Assembly: GCA_029263435.1 (NCBI GenBank)
Contig: JAJCXL010000319.1
Span: 1 to 8,926, forward strand
DNA length: 8,926 bases
From: Acidobacteriota bacterium
Lineage (GTDB): Bacteria; Acidobacteriota; Vicinamibacteria; Marinacidobacterales; SMYC01
Direction of reading: 5' to 3'
A model generated the notes under the pieces. It was not told where the DNA came from. It saw only the letters and a program-made list of their open reading frames with translations, and made no database searches. Each line of letters opens with the position of its first letter. Position 1 is the first letter of the stretch. This document shows positions 1-6,742 of this stretch, one piece after another. The position numbers and the translations under genes were made by a program.

Positions 1-1
1 C

Positions 2-2752
2 GAGACGTTGTGGTTTCGTCTGGCGGGGCTCTCGTTCGGCAACAGCTTGTGGGCGTCGAGCCTCGTGCTTGCGGCATTCATGGGCGGGCTCGGACTCGGG
101 AACTTGTGGGCCGCTCGAAACGCGTGGCGGCTGAAGCGTCCACTGACCGCCTATGCGGTGGTCGAGGTAGTCATCGCGGTTTTCGGGTTGAGTCTTGTCT
201 TGTTGCTACCCGGAATCACGCCCGCGCTCGCCGCCGCGATGCGTCCCTTTCTCGACACGCCGTGGATGTTGCAAACCCTGCGGCTCGTTCTCGCATTCGT
301 TCTTCTCCTCGTCCCGGCGACGGCGATGGGAGTGACGCTGCCGCTCCTGGTCAAGACACTATCGGCCCAGGATGAGAACTTCGGACGGGTGCTCGGAAGG
401 CTGTATGGGTTCAACACGCTCGGCGCGGTCGTCGGCGCCCTCGTCGGCGAGCTGTGGCTCATCGATGCCTTGGGGCTGAGAGGCACGGGGATGGTCGCGG
501 CCTCTCTCAATGTGTGCGCCGCCATCGTTAGCGTGTTCGCGGCACGGACCTTTCGGCCCATCGAGTCCGACAACGGTTCGAAGCCCGAACGCGGCGCGAT
601 GCCTGCCGGGGCGAGGCGGTGGCTGGCCGCGGCCCTTTGTTCGGGAGCACTGTTACTTGGCCTGGAGGTCGTTTGGTTCCGTTTCCTCCAACTTTTCGTC
701 GCCGGAAGCACTCTGATCTTCGCGGTCATGCTGGCCGTCGTTCTTCTCGGGATCGCTTGCGGGGGCCTCGTGGCCTCCGTCTGGCTCGGCGCGCGCCCGA
801 CGCACTACCGTTTCGCGGCCTTCGTCGCTTTGACCGCAGCGGCGGTCACCGCATTTACCTACATTCTTTTCGACGACGGCTTTGGCTGGTACGGCGCTTT
901 TCCGATCAAGCCCGTGCCCGAGCCGTGGCCTGTGTTCGGGATGACCGCGCTTCTATGCGGTCCCGCCAGTCTCCTCTCGGGCATCTTGTTCACGTTTCTC
1001 GGCAGGGCGCTCGGCACCGAGCTCGAGGACGAGACCCGGGCGACGGCCTATCTCACTCTCGCCAACACCTTGGGCGCGATGGCCGGCTCGCTCGTCTCCG
1101 GCTTCGTTCTCATCCCCGCCCTCGGCGTGGAGAAAACCGTTTTCGCGCTCGGCGCCGGATATTTCGTCGTCGCGTGGCTGTCGCGCGCGGAGCCTCTGCC
1201 CGACGAGGACCGTCGTGAGAGTGCGTTCCTCTTCGCGGGCGTTGTCGGCCTCGTGCTCCTGCTCTATGTTTTCTTTCCCTTCGGCTTGATGCGCAATCAC
1301 TACATCCCGATGACGACGCTTCCGCACATGCAAGACGGCTCCGAGCTCGTCGCGGTGCGCGAAGGACGGACCGAGACTGCGATCTATCTCAGAGGGGACC
1401 TGTTCGGTGAGCCGAGGCAGTTCCGACTGATCACGAACGGCTATGCGATGTCGGCGAGCACGCTTCGTTCCGAGCGCTATATGAGCCTGTTCGCGCATTG
1501 GCCCGCGGCCATGCATCCTTCACCGAAGTCCGCGCTCTTGATCAGCTACGGGGTCGGGATTACCGCGAAAGCGCTCACCGAGATCGAGTCACTACGAACG
1601 ATCGATGTCGTCGACATCTCGGCCGACCTCCTCGCGCTCAACCGTGAGATCGGCATGTACGATGTGCATCCGCTGGACGATCCTCGCGTCCGCGTCCACA
1701 TCGAGGACGGGCGTTTCTTCTTGCAGACGACACCCAGAACCTACGACATCATCACTGCGGAGCCGCCGCCGCCCAAGAATGCCGGTATCGTCAACCTCTA
1801 CACCAAAGAGTATTTCCAGCTCCTACTAGACCGGTTGTCACCAGGAGGCTACGCGACCTACTGGCTCCCGGTCTATCAGATGGCCCTCGACGAGTCGAAA
1901 GCGATCACTAAAGCGTTTTGCACGGCGTTTCCGGACTGCACCCTTTGGACCGGGGCGGGCACCGAGTGGATGCTCGTCGGAAGCCGGCAAGCGCGCCCGC
2001 AGCACGACGACACGCTCGCAAGAGTTTGGCAGAGCGGAGAGGTCCGAGAGCGATTGAGTCGAGTAGGGATTGAAGGGCCGGGGCACCTCGGAGCGCTGTT
2101 CTTGGGCGATGCTACTTTTCTTGCGGCGTGGGCCGAGGACGTGGGTCCTCTCGAAGACAACTACCCGGCCCGCATCTCTTCTCGATGGCAGTACCGCGCG
2201 AAAGACTACGACCCGGCCATGGCGGAGTACCTGCGGGTGATGGAGCCCGAGGCTGCGGCCGCCCGTTTCGGGGCCAGCGAATGGGTGCGTCGTAACTGGC
2301 CGGAGCGGGCCCGCCTCGAGGTCCAGCACGACTTTCCGGTGCAGGCGCTTCTGACCCGGCACTTCGAAGGTGAGAGCGCGACAGTGTCGGAGCTCGACCA
2401 AGTCTTGACCCAGACCGAGCTTCGAGCGCTCGTGTTGATCCTCCTTGACGCTGACGATCGCGACGTGCGGCTCGCAGAGCGCGGGTTGCGCGCCGGGGTG
2501 GACTCTCCGGTCGCTCACTACTTCGTCGCCGCGAGCGCGCTGTCGGACCGGCGTTACCTCGATGCGGTGACGGCCATCGACGCCGCCATCGCTTTGGACC
2601 CGAACGCGATCGAGCTCGAGCAATATCGCATCCTCGCGTTGACGCGCGCGGGGGAGAGCCCCGCCGCTGCGGCCGCGGTGAATGCACTGCGCTCGAAAAC
2701 CGGCGGTGCCGGCGGGCTCCCTGGATTCTGGGAATGGCTCGAGGCGAGATAG
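2..2752 (+). CDS. Fused membrane (MFS-like) / spermidine-synthase-like protein, 5' end outside window
   Basis: Residue numbers count from the codon at 8. The frame is open to the window edge, and the residues before it (E, T, then LWFRLAGLSFGN) match the family's usual first helix, so the gene starts just outside; the TTG at 8 is not taken as a start. Residues 1-430 carry about 12 hydrophobic helices in two similar halves. Residues 500-660 form a Rossmann methyltransferase-like fold of the spermidine synthase type, with an SAM-loop-like stretch (LLISYGVGITAKAL), VDIS at strand 2, and DPRVRVHIEDGRFFL. The position where aminopropyltransferases have catalytic DSSDP reads AEPPPPKNAG (EPPPP at 585-589), so true spermidine synthesis is doubtful. 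Residues 835-895 look like one or two TPR-type helical hairpins. The family name is firm; substrate and reaction are unknown. The next gene begins 99 bases downstream with its own promoter. Confidence 0.88.
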   Translation, partial: ETLWFRLAGLSFGNSLWASSLVLAAFMGGLGLGNLWAARNAWRLKRPLTAYAVVEVVIAVFGLSLVLLLPGITPALAAAMRPFLDTPWMLQTLRLVLAFVLLLVPATAMGVTLPLLVKTLSAQDENFGRVLGRLYGFNTLGAVVGALVGELWLIDALGLRGTGMVAASLNVCAAIVSVFAARTFRPIESDNGSKPERGAMPAGARRWLAAALCSGALLLGLEVVWFRFLQLFVAGSTLIFAVMLAVVLLGIACGGLVASVWLGARPTHYRFAAFVALTAAAVTAFTYILFDDGFGWYGAFPIKPVPEPWPVFGMTALLCGPASLLSGILFTFLGRALGTELEDETRATAYLTLANTLGAMAGSLVSGFVLIPALGVEKTVFALGAGYFVVAWLSRAEPLPDEDRRESAFLFAGVVGLVLLLYVFFPFGLMRNHYIPMTTLPHMQDGSELVAVREGRTETAIYLRGDLFGEPRQFRLITNGYAMSASTLRSERYMSLFAHWPAAMHPSPKSALLISYGVGITAKALTEIESLRTIDVVDISADLLALNREIGMYDVHPLDDPRVRVHIEDGRFFLQTTPRTYDIITAEPPPPKNAGIVNLYTKEYFQLLLDRLSPGGYATYWLPVYQMALDESKAITKAFCTAFPDCTLWTGAGTEWMLVGSRQARPQHDDTLARVWQSGEVRERLSRVGIEGPGHLGALFLGDATFLAAWAEDVGPLEDNYPARISSRWQYRAKDYDPAMAEYLRVMEPEAAAARFGASEWVRRNWPERARLEVQHDFPVQALLTRHFEGESATVSELDQVLTQTELRALVLILLDADDRDVRLAERGLRAGVDSPVAHYFVAASALSDRRYLDAVTAIDAAIALDPNAIELEQYRILALTRAGESPAAAAAVNALRSKTGGAGGLPGFWEWLEAR

Positions 2753-2801
2753 CTCTCAATAGCGAAACCGATCGAGGTTAAGAATCGACGACCGCCGAGA
2801 C

Positions 2802-2830
2802 TTGCGGCGCCCAGGCCTGACCGATATAGT
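2802..2830 (+). promoter_or_regulatory. Probable promoter of the padR-permease unit
   Basis: TTGCGG at 2802-2807 and TATAGT at 2825-2830 are separated by 17 bases, a sigma-70-like arrangement with a weak -35 and a good -10. Transcription would start near 2837, leaving a leader of about 15 bases. No Shine-Dalgarno sequence lies before the ATG at 2852, so padR would be translated from a very short, SD-less leader. The -10 element lies inside the inverted repeat at 2824-2848. Confidence 0.5.
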
Positions 2831-2848
2831 CTTCGTTGTAGACTATAT
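2824..2848. promoter_or_regulatory. Perfect 9-bp inverted repeat, probable PadR operator
   Basis: The left arm ATATAGTCT (2824-2832) and the right arm AGACTATAT (2840-2848) are exact reverse complements around a 7-base spacer (2833-2839). The element covers the predicted -10 box and transcription start and ends three bases before the padR ATG. This is where a dimeric winged-helix repressor would block its own transcription. PadR proteins commonly autoregulate through dyad sites; that this PadR binds here is inferred from position. The absence of a T-run and the short leader argue against a terminator. Confidence 0.65.
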
Positions 2849-2851
2849 AAA

Positions 2852-3184
2852 ATGGCGACACAAAAAAACTTGGGTGAGTTCGAGCAGCTGGTTCTGCTCG
2901 CGATCTTGAGGCTGGGTCCGGCCAGCTACGGAATTCCGATCCGGGAGGAGATAGAGCTTCGCACCGGGAGGCGCGCGTCACGCGCGGCGATCTACACGAC
3001 ACTGAGACGCCTCGAGGAGGCGGGGATGGTGACCTCTCGCCTCGCGGACCCAACGCCGGAGCGAGGCGGTCGCGCGAAGCGCTATTTCCGGGTCAATGAC
3101 GTCGCGCTCGAGGAGCTCCGGTCCTATCGTGGCGCCATGTTCAGTATGTGGGACGGTCTAGAGCAGTTTTTGGATCGGTCATGA
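2852..3184 (+). CDS. PadR family transcriptional regulator
   Basis: A 110-residue protein, typical for the short PadR proteins found next to ADOP permeases. Residues about 8-85 form the PadR winged helix: LGEFEQLVLLAILRLGPASYG opens helix 1, RAAIYTTLRRLEEAGMVTS is the recognition helix and wing start, and GGRAKRYFRVND is the beta wing. The remaining 25 residues form a short C-terminal helix for dimerisation. It is expected to be a cytoplasmic DNA-binding repressor; the inducer is unknown. The ATG at 2852 begins the conserved domain and follows the operator-like repeat directly, with no upstream in-frame alternative. Its stop codon overlaps the permease start (ATGA at 3181-3184), implying one transcript and coupled translation. 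The permease is therefore the likeliest regulated target besides padR itself. Confidence 0.92.
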   Translation: MATQKNLGEFEQLVLLAILRLGPASYGIPIREEIELRTGRRASRAAIYTTLRRLEEAGMVTSRLADPTPERGGRAKRYFRVNDVALEELRSYRGAMFSMWDGLEQFLDRS

Positions 3185-5883
3185 GACGCTCCCACTCTCA
3201 TCCGCCGCGGATCGCGCAGGCCCTGCTCAGTTGGTGTTTGCCGCGAAGCGCGCGAGACGAGATTCTCGGAGACCTCGCCGAGGAATGGCGCGGGCGTCGC
3301 GAGCGTTCACGAGCGGCGTCCTTCTGGTATTGCCAGCAGGCGGCGACGCTCGCGATGGTCTTCTTGTTCGAGCGGGCAAAGCAGCGCCAATCGCGCCCTG
3401 GACGCTTTCGGCGCGCGAGCCGGTGCGATCTCTGGCGTTCGAACTTGACGTTCGGAGCTCGAATGCTGGTTCGGCAGCCCGCGTGGACGCTGATGTCGGT
3501 GCTGACTCTCGGCACGGGCATCGGTCTGGCGGCCACGGCATTCAGCATCGTCTACGGCTCCCTCTATCGTGGATTACCGGTCGAAGATTCTCATGCCCTG
3601 GTTCATTTCGAGCGGCACAACGTCTCACAAGGGAGAGAGCTCCCGGTTACCCCACACGACTTCGAAGAATGGCGCGAACACCAGAGATCGTTCGAGGACC
3701 TCGCCGCCTATGTCGAAGCAGTGTTGACGCTCACGGGTGACGACGGTCTGCCGGAACGTACGGACGGGCTCCGCATCAGTGCCAACGCCTTCGACATTCT
3801 TCGCACGCGCGCTGCACTCGGTCGCGTCTTCACCGCTGACGAGGATCGAACTGGGCAGCCGCCGGTGGTCCTACTAGGGCACCACGTGTGGCAAAACCGG
3901 TATGGCGCTGACCCCGCGATCGTCGGTCGTGAGCTGAGAATCAACGGTGTGCCGACTACCGTCGTGGGCGTCATGCCCCCCGGCTTTGCGTTTCCGATTG
4001 CCGAACAATATTGGCTCCCTTTACGTCTTGACGTGTCACTGTCGATTCGAGGAACGGGTAGGCTGGATGTTTTCGGTCGCTTGCGCCCTGGAGTGAATCT
4101 TTCACAAGCGCGAGCCGAGCTCAAGGCCATCGGAAAGGGACTCGAAGCCGCGTTTCCGGCGTCGAACGCAGGCATCGCCCCGATATTGACACCATTCACC
4201 GAAGAGTATGTTGGCGACGAGTTTCCACGACTCGTCATCGCGATGCTCGTCGGCGCTGGGTTAGTGCTTCTCATCGCTTGTGCCAATGTTTCGAGTCTGG
4301 TCTCGGCACGCGCCAGCCGCCGCGCGGGTGAGCTCGCCATCCGCGGCGCTCTTGGAGCGAGCCGGTCCCAGCTGGGTTCCCAGCTTCTCGCCGAGACGTT
4401 TCTTCTGTCAGCTCTTGGCGGGGCGGTAGGTATCGTTGTCGCGCTCGTCGGTTTGGCTTGGTTCAACGACGCCTGGTCGCGTCTCGGCGATTTGGGTCTT
4501 CCTCACGGTCCCGACGGTTTGTTCTGGTGGCGTTTCGAGCTCGACGCAGTCCCGCTTGCTTTCGTCTTGCTCGTCACGCTTGGATCGGCCTTTCTCACCG
4601 GACTTCTTCCGGCGCTGTATGCCAGCCGGAAAGACGTCAATGAGGTACTCCAGGACGAATCGCGTGGCAGCGTTAGCCGGCGCGCTCACCGCTTCGGTCA
4701 GGTGATAGTGATCAGCGAGGTCGCGGTAACGACAGGACTTCTGATCGCCGCGGGACTGACCATTCAAAGTCTCGTCAATCTGACACGAGCGGATTACGGA
4801 TTCACGATCGATGGCGTGATGACGGCTCGTATCGGCCTTCCAGATGAGCGCTACGAGACCACCACCCAGCGGCGCCAATTTTGGGAGCTCCTCACGGAGC
4901 AGCTGAGGCGAACGCCCGGCGTGATCGATGCCGCTGCCGCATCGGCTCTCCCCATGCGGATGTCCAGGATGACGATGGTGACTCTTCCGGGGAGCGAGGT
5001 CCTCGATGATCGAGATCGTCCTCGCGTGCGAACGAGCACGGTCGGTGACGGATTCTTTCGTATTTATGACGTCCGAGCGAGCGAAGGTCGGACGTTCGAT
5101 TCGAGCGATCGGTTGGAAGGAATGCCGGTGGCCATCGTGAACGAGAGCTTCGCGCGTCGTCACTTTTCTACCGAGAGCCCGCTCTATCGCCAGATCCGGG
5201 TCGGACATGACGACAGCGACGAGCCCGTCCGCACCATCGTTGGCGTCGTCCCTGATCTCTGGATGGAAGGCACCCGGGATCGCCGCGCCGAAGGCGTCTA
5301 TCTGCCTTTGGCCCAGAGCCGGACTCCCTACGGCATCGGTCTTCGTTATCTGAACGTTGCCCTTCGAACGACGGCCGAACCGGAAGTAATGGTCGCGGCG
5401 TTGAGAGGAATCGTTTCCGAGCTGGATTCGGATCTCCCGGTCTACGAAATCCGCACCATGGAGGAGCTCATCGACGACGGTACGGGACACTATCGGGTAT
5501 ATGCGAGCTTCTACTCCGTGGCGGGTGGGGTCGCACTTCTGCTCGCTTCGTTGGGGCTATACGGAGTCTTGTCGTTCAGCGTTGCGAACGCTTCGCCCGA
5601 GATCGGCGTCCGGATGGCGCTAGGCGCGGGACGGGCTCGGGTGATCCGGCTCTACGTCGGCCGTGGTCTGAAAACGGTCGCGGTGGGAATCTGCCTCGGT
5701 TTGCTTGTGGCCGCTTGGCTCCGTGCCGAGCTCCAACGAGCTCTGTTTCAAGTAGAGGGCGGGGCGACTCCCATCGCAATTGGGGTTGTTTTGACGCTCA
5801 CCGTCACCTCCGTGCTGGCCTGCTATCTCCCGGCGCGCCGCGCGTCTCGCGTCTCCCCAACCGAAGCTGTCCGGCGCGCCTGA
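3181..5883 (+). CDS. ADOP-family duplicated ABC permease (FtsX/MacB type)
   Basis: A 900-residue protein read from the ATG at 3181, which overlaps the padR stop by 4 bases; an in-frame ATG at 3148 lies inside padR and is less likely. Residues about 8-60 form a prefix (LPRSARDEILGDLAEEW) like the permease prefix domains of acidobacterial ADOP proteins. Two MacB/FtsX halves follow. The first has a helix near 100-120, a periplasmic core to about 345, then three helices at 348-483 with the signature ELAIRGALGASRSQL. The second has a helix near 505-530, a core to about 770, and three helices to the C-terminus with EIGVRMALGAGRARV. The predicted location is the inner membrane. No ATPase, membrane-fusion protein or outer-membrane partner is encoded in the window, so it is an orphan. 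Substrate is unknown; MacB-like extrusion or mechanotransmission is an analogy only. Confidence 0.9.
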   Translation: MRRSHSHPPRIAQALLSWCLPRSARDEILGDLAEEWRGRRERSRAASFWYCQQAATLAMVFLFERAKQRQSRPGRFRRASRCDLWRSNLTFGARMLVRQPAWTLMSVLTLGTGIGLAATAFSIVYGSLYRGLPVEDSHALVHFERHNVSQGRELPVTPHDFEEWREHQRSFEDLAAYVEAVLTLTGDDGLPERTDGLRISANAFDILRTRAALGRVFTADEDRTGQPPVVLLGHHVWQNRYGADPAIVGRELRINGVPTTVVGVMPPGFAFPIAEQYWLPLRLDVSLSIRGTGRLDVFGRLRPGVNLSQARAELKAIGKGLEAAFPASNAGIAPILTPFTEEYVGDEFPRLVIAMLVGAGLVLLIACANVSSLVSARASRRAGELAIRGALGASRSQLGSQLLAETFLLSALGGAVGIVVALVGLAWFNDAWSRLGDLGLPHGPDGLFWWRFELDAVPLAFVLLVTLGSAFLTGLLPALYASRKDVNEVLQDESRGSVSRRAHRFGQVIVISEVAVTTGLLIAAGLTIQSLVNLTRADYGFTIDGVMTARIGLPDERYETTTQRRQFWELLTEQLRRTPGVIDAAAASALPMRMSRMTMVTLPGSEVLDDRDRPRVRTSTVGDGFFRIYDVRASEGRTFDSSDRLEGMPVAIVNESFARRHFSTESPLYRQIRVGHDDSDEPVRTIVGVVPDLWMEGTRDRRAEGVYLPLAQSRTPYGIGLRYLNVALRTTAEPEVMVAALRGIVSELDSDLPVYEIRTMEELIDDGTGHYRVYASFYSVAGGVALLLASLGLYGVLSFSVANASPEIGVRMALGAGRARVIRLYVGRGLKTVAVGICLGLLVAAWLRAELQRALFQVEGGATPIAIGVVLTLTVTSVLACYLPARRASRVSPTEAVRRA

Positions 5884-5937
5884 CACGCTCGACCGGTCGC
5901 TTCGTAGAATCGCTCCAACACGCCTACACCGAACGGT

Positions 5938-6230
5938 TCAGTCTTCGGGCCCATGTTTGATGTCAGGCGGCGCGTAGCCTTTTGCGGTTAGCCTGAGTTG
6001 GTCGGCGAAATCGTAGATGCTGTTGACGTCCTTGACTTGGTGGCGCGTTTCCTCTTGTCCGCGTCAAAGATGCCGAGATACTTCTTCGACGAATCGAACC
6101 AGCTAGCGCAGTAGTCACATGCGCCACTCTCAAGGATCGCGGGCGTCGGAAGCGAAATCTCGGGTATGACGGAGAGGGGCGAGCGATCGACTAAGCATTC
6201 GATACAATTGGATCGAAATGTACATTTTAG
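5938..6230 (-). pseudogene. Possible frameshifted gene remnant, unrecognised
   Basis: On the minus strand two adjacent frames read like protein. From 6230 down to about 6067 one frame gives CIECLVDRSPLSVIPEISLP, then CDYCASWFDSSKKYLGIFDA. From 6063 to the TGA at 5938-5940 the next frame gives RHQVKDVNSIYDFADQLRL, then TAKGYAPPDIKHGPED. A single-base indel near 6040-6066 would join them into about 95 residues. The upstream frame meets a stop at 6231-6233 and has no ATG, GTG or TTG start, so the 5' end is also missing. The paired cysteines (CxxC twice) could be a zinc site. I do not recognise the family. Chance open frames are possible, hence the low confidence. Confidence 0.3.
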
Positions 6231-6237
6231 TTATAAT
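6208..6237 (+). promoter_or_regulatory. Probable antitoxin promoter
   Basis: A consensus -10 TATAAT lies at 6232-6237, with TTGGAT at 6208-6213 as a weak -35 at 18-base spacing. Transcription would start near 6244, giving a leader of about 48 bases before the ATG at 6292. The setting is the most AT-rich part of the window. The palindrome at 6216-6227 sits between the two boxes. Confidence 0.6.
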
Positions 6238-6251
6238 GTATTAATATGTAC
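6216..6251. promoter_or_regulatory. TGTACA palindrome and half-site, probable toxin-antitoxin operator
   Basis: AAATGTACATTT at 6216-6227 is a perfect 12-base palindrome in the promoter spacer. ATGTAC recurs at 6246-6251, and a degenerate copy, AATGTAT, lies at 6235-6241. TGTACA is the known core hexamer of YefM antitoxin operators, and YefM-type operators combine a strong and a weaker site. Binding by the antitoxin encoded 40 bases downstream is inferred from this match and the position. Confidence 0.55.
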
Positions 6252-6276
6252 TCATGCTTGGTGCAGAAGCCTGAGT

Positions 6277-6282
6277 AGGGAG
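6277..6282 (+). promoter_or_regulatory. Ribosome binding site deciding the antitoxin start
   Basis: AGGGAG lies 9 bases before the ATG at 6292. It supports that start over the longer in-frame ATG at 6166, which would have to be transcribed from upstream of the TATAAT box and adds 42 residues without any family likeness. Confidence 0.65.
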
Positions 6283-6291
6283 CCGATAGAA

Positions 6292-6555
6292 ATGCGACGT
6301 GTGAGTGCGACTGACGCGAAACGTGAGTTTTCCGAGATGCTCAACCGGGTTGCCTTTGGTGGGGAGAGGCTGCTGCTTCAGCGTCACGACAAAGATATTG
6401 CCGCTCTCGTCTCGATTGACGATCTTCGTCTCTTGCAACAGCTCGAGGATCGCGTCGACGCCGAGGCCGCTCGAGAGGCGCTGGCAGAATCTGACGAGCT
6501 GGTTGACTATTCTCGAGTCCGCGTCGAGCTGGGGATCGAGAGCGAGTCGGACTGA
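6292..6555 (+). CDS. Phd/YefM family type II antitoxin
   Basis: An 87-residue protein from the ATG at 6292, a normal length for the family. Residues 3-50 are the Phd/YefM DNA-binding and dimerisation fold: VSATDAKREFSEMLNRV, then GGERLLLQRHDKDIAALVSI, the usual helix followed by the strand pair ending in AALV. Residues 50-87 are acidic and probably disordered until bound to toxin (LEDRVDAEAAREALAES and on), as expected for the toxin-neutralising tail. It should neutralise the RelE-like toxin encoded downstream and repress the promoter through the TGTACA palindrome. Unusually, the two genes do not overlap or abut: 187 bases with an intrinsic terminator lie between them, so the pairing rests on order, strand and family rather than tight linkage. 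Confidence 0.88.
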   Translation: MRRVSATDAKREFSEMLNRVAFGGERLLLQRHDKDIAALVSIDDLRLLQQLEDRVDAEAAREALAESDELVDYSRVRVELGIESESD

Positions 6556-6640
6556 CGTCCTTTGACCGGCTGAGGCAGCGGGTATCACTTGTTCCTCTCT
6601 TGCGACTCGTTGGTCTGGTGCACGAAGCCTTGCCGGAGAT

Positions 6641-6673
6641 GAGCGGATCACCGAAGGGTGATTCGCTCTTTTT
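6641..6673 (+). terminator. Intrinsic terminator between antitoxin and toxin
   Basis: GAGCGGATCACC (6641-6652) pairs with GGTGATTCGCTC (6657-6668) over 12 positions, one of them a G-T wobble, around a GAAG tetraloop, and is followed directly by TTTTT (6669-6673). No matching A-run precedes the left arm, so it acts on plus-strand transcription. It lies 85 bases after the antitoxin stop and 69 bases before the toxin start. Confidence 0.85.
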
Positions 6674-6680
6674 ACGTCCA

Positions 6681-6705
6681 TTTCGCGAGGCTTGGGAGCG
6701 CGAAA
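6681..6705 (+). repeat. Second inverted repeat in the antitoxin-toxin gap
   Basis: TTTCGCG (6681-6687) and CGCGAAA (6699-6705) are exact reverse complements around an 11-base loop. A competing hairpin, GGAGC (6695-6699) with GCTCC (6706-6710), overlaps it. No T-run follows. It could shape the toxin leader RNA; function is unknown. Confidence 0.35.
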
Positions 6706-6722
6706 GCTCCATTTCTCGTCCC

Positions 6723-6738
6723 CGTGTAACACGAGGTG
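6723..6738 (+). promoter_or_regulatory. Toxin ribosome binding site with overlapping dyad
   Basis: GAGGTG at 6733-6738, with AGG ending 6 bases before GTG at 6743, is the best Shine-Dalgarno sequence in the gap and fixes the toxin start. The dyad CGTGT-A-ACACG (6723-6733) ends in the first base of this site, so a small hairpin or bound protein could mask it. Confidence 0.5.
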
Positions 6739-6742
6739 TGAA

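Larger units (their letters stand above)
5884..6291. other. 408-base intergenic stretch without an intact gene
   Basis: Visibly richer in A and T than both flanks, especially from about 6200 to 6250. It holds the probable minus-strand gene remnant (5938-6230) and, at its right end, the promoter, palindrome and ribosome binding site of the antitoxin gene. A 10-base palindrome CGACCGGTCG at 5890-5899 follows the permease stop but has no loop or T-run. No tRNA, insertion sequence ends or target-site duplications were seen. Confidence 0.6.

Noticed and set aside
1838..2623. Long minus-strand open frames opposite the fusion protein and the permease
   Set aside because: They are by-products of GC-rich third positions: biased Arg/Ser/Pro composition, no motifs, and opposite strongly supported genes.
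3148..3180. Longer permease start at 3148
   Set aside because: It overlaps padR by 37 bases without a clear ribosome binding site; the ATGA overlap at 3181 is the typical coupled start.
5890..5899. Palindrome CGACCGGTCG after the permease stop
   Set aside because: It has no loop and no T-run; a 10-base GC-rich palindrome is unremarkable in this DNA.
6166..6291. Longer antitoxin start at 6166
   Set aside because: It would place the promoter and palindrome inside the coding sequence and add 42 residues without family likeness; ATG 6292 has AGGGAG before it.
6692..6742. Toxin start at TTG 6692
   Set aside because: It adds 17 unrelated residues; GTG 6743 has a good GAGGTG site and fits the family length.
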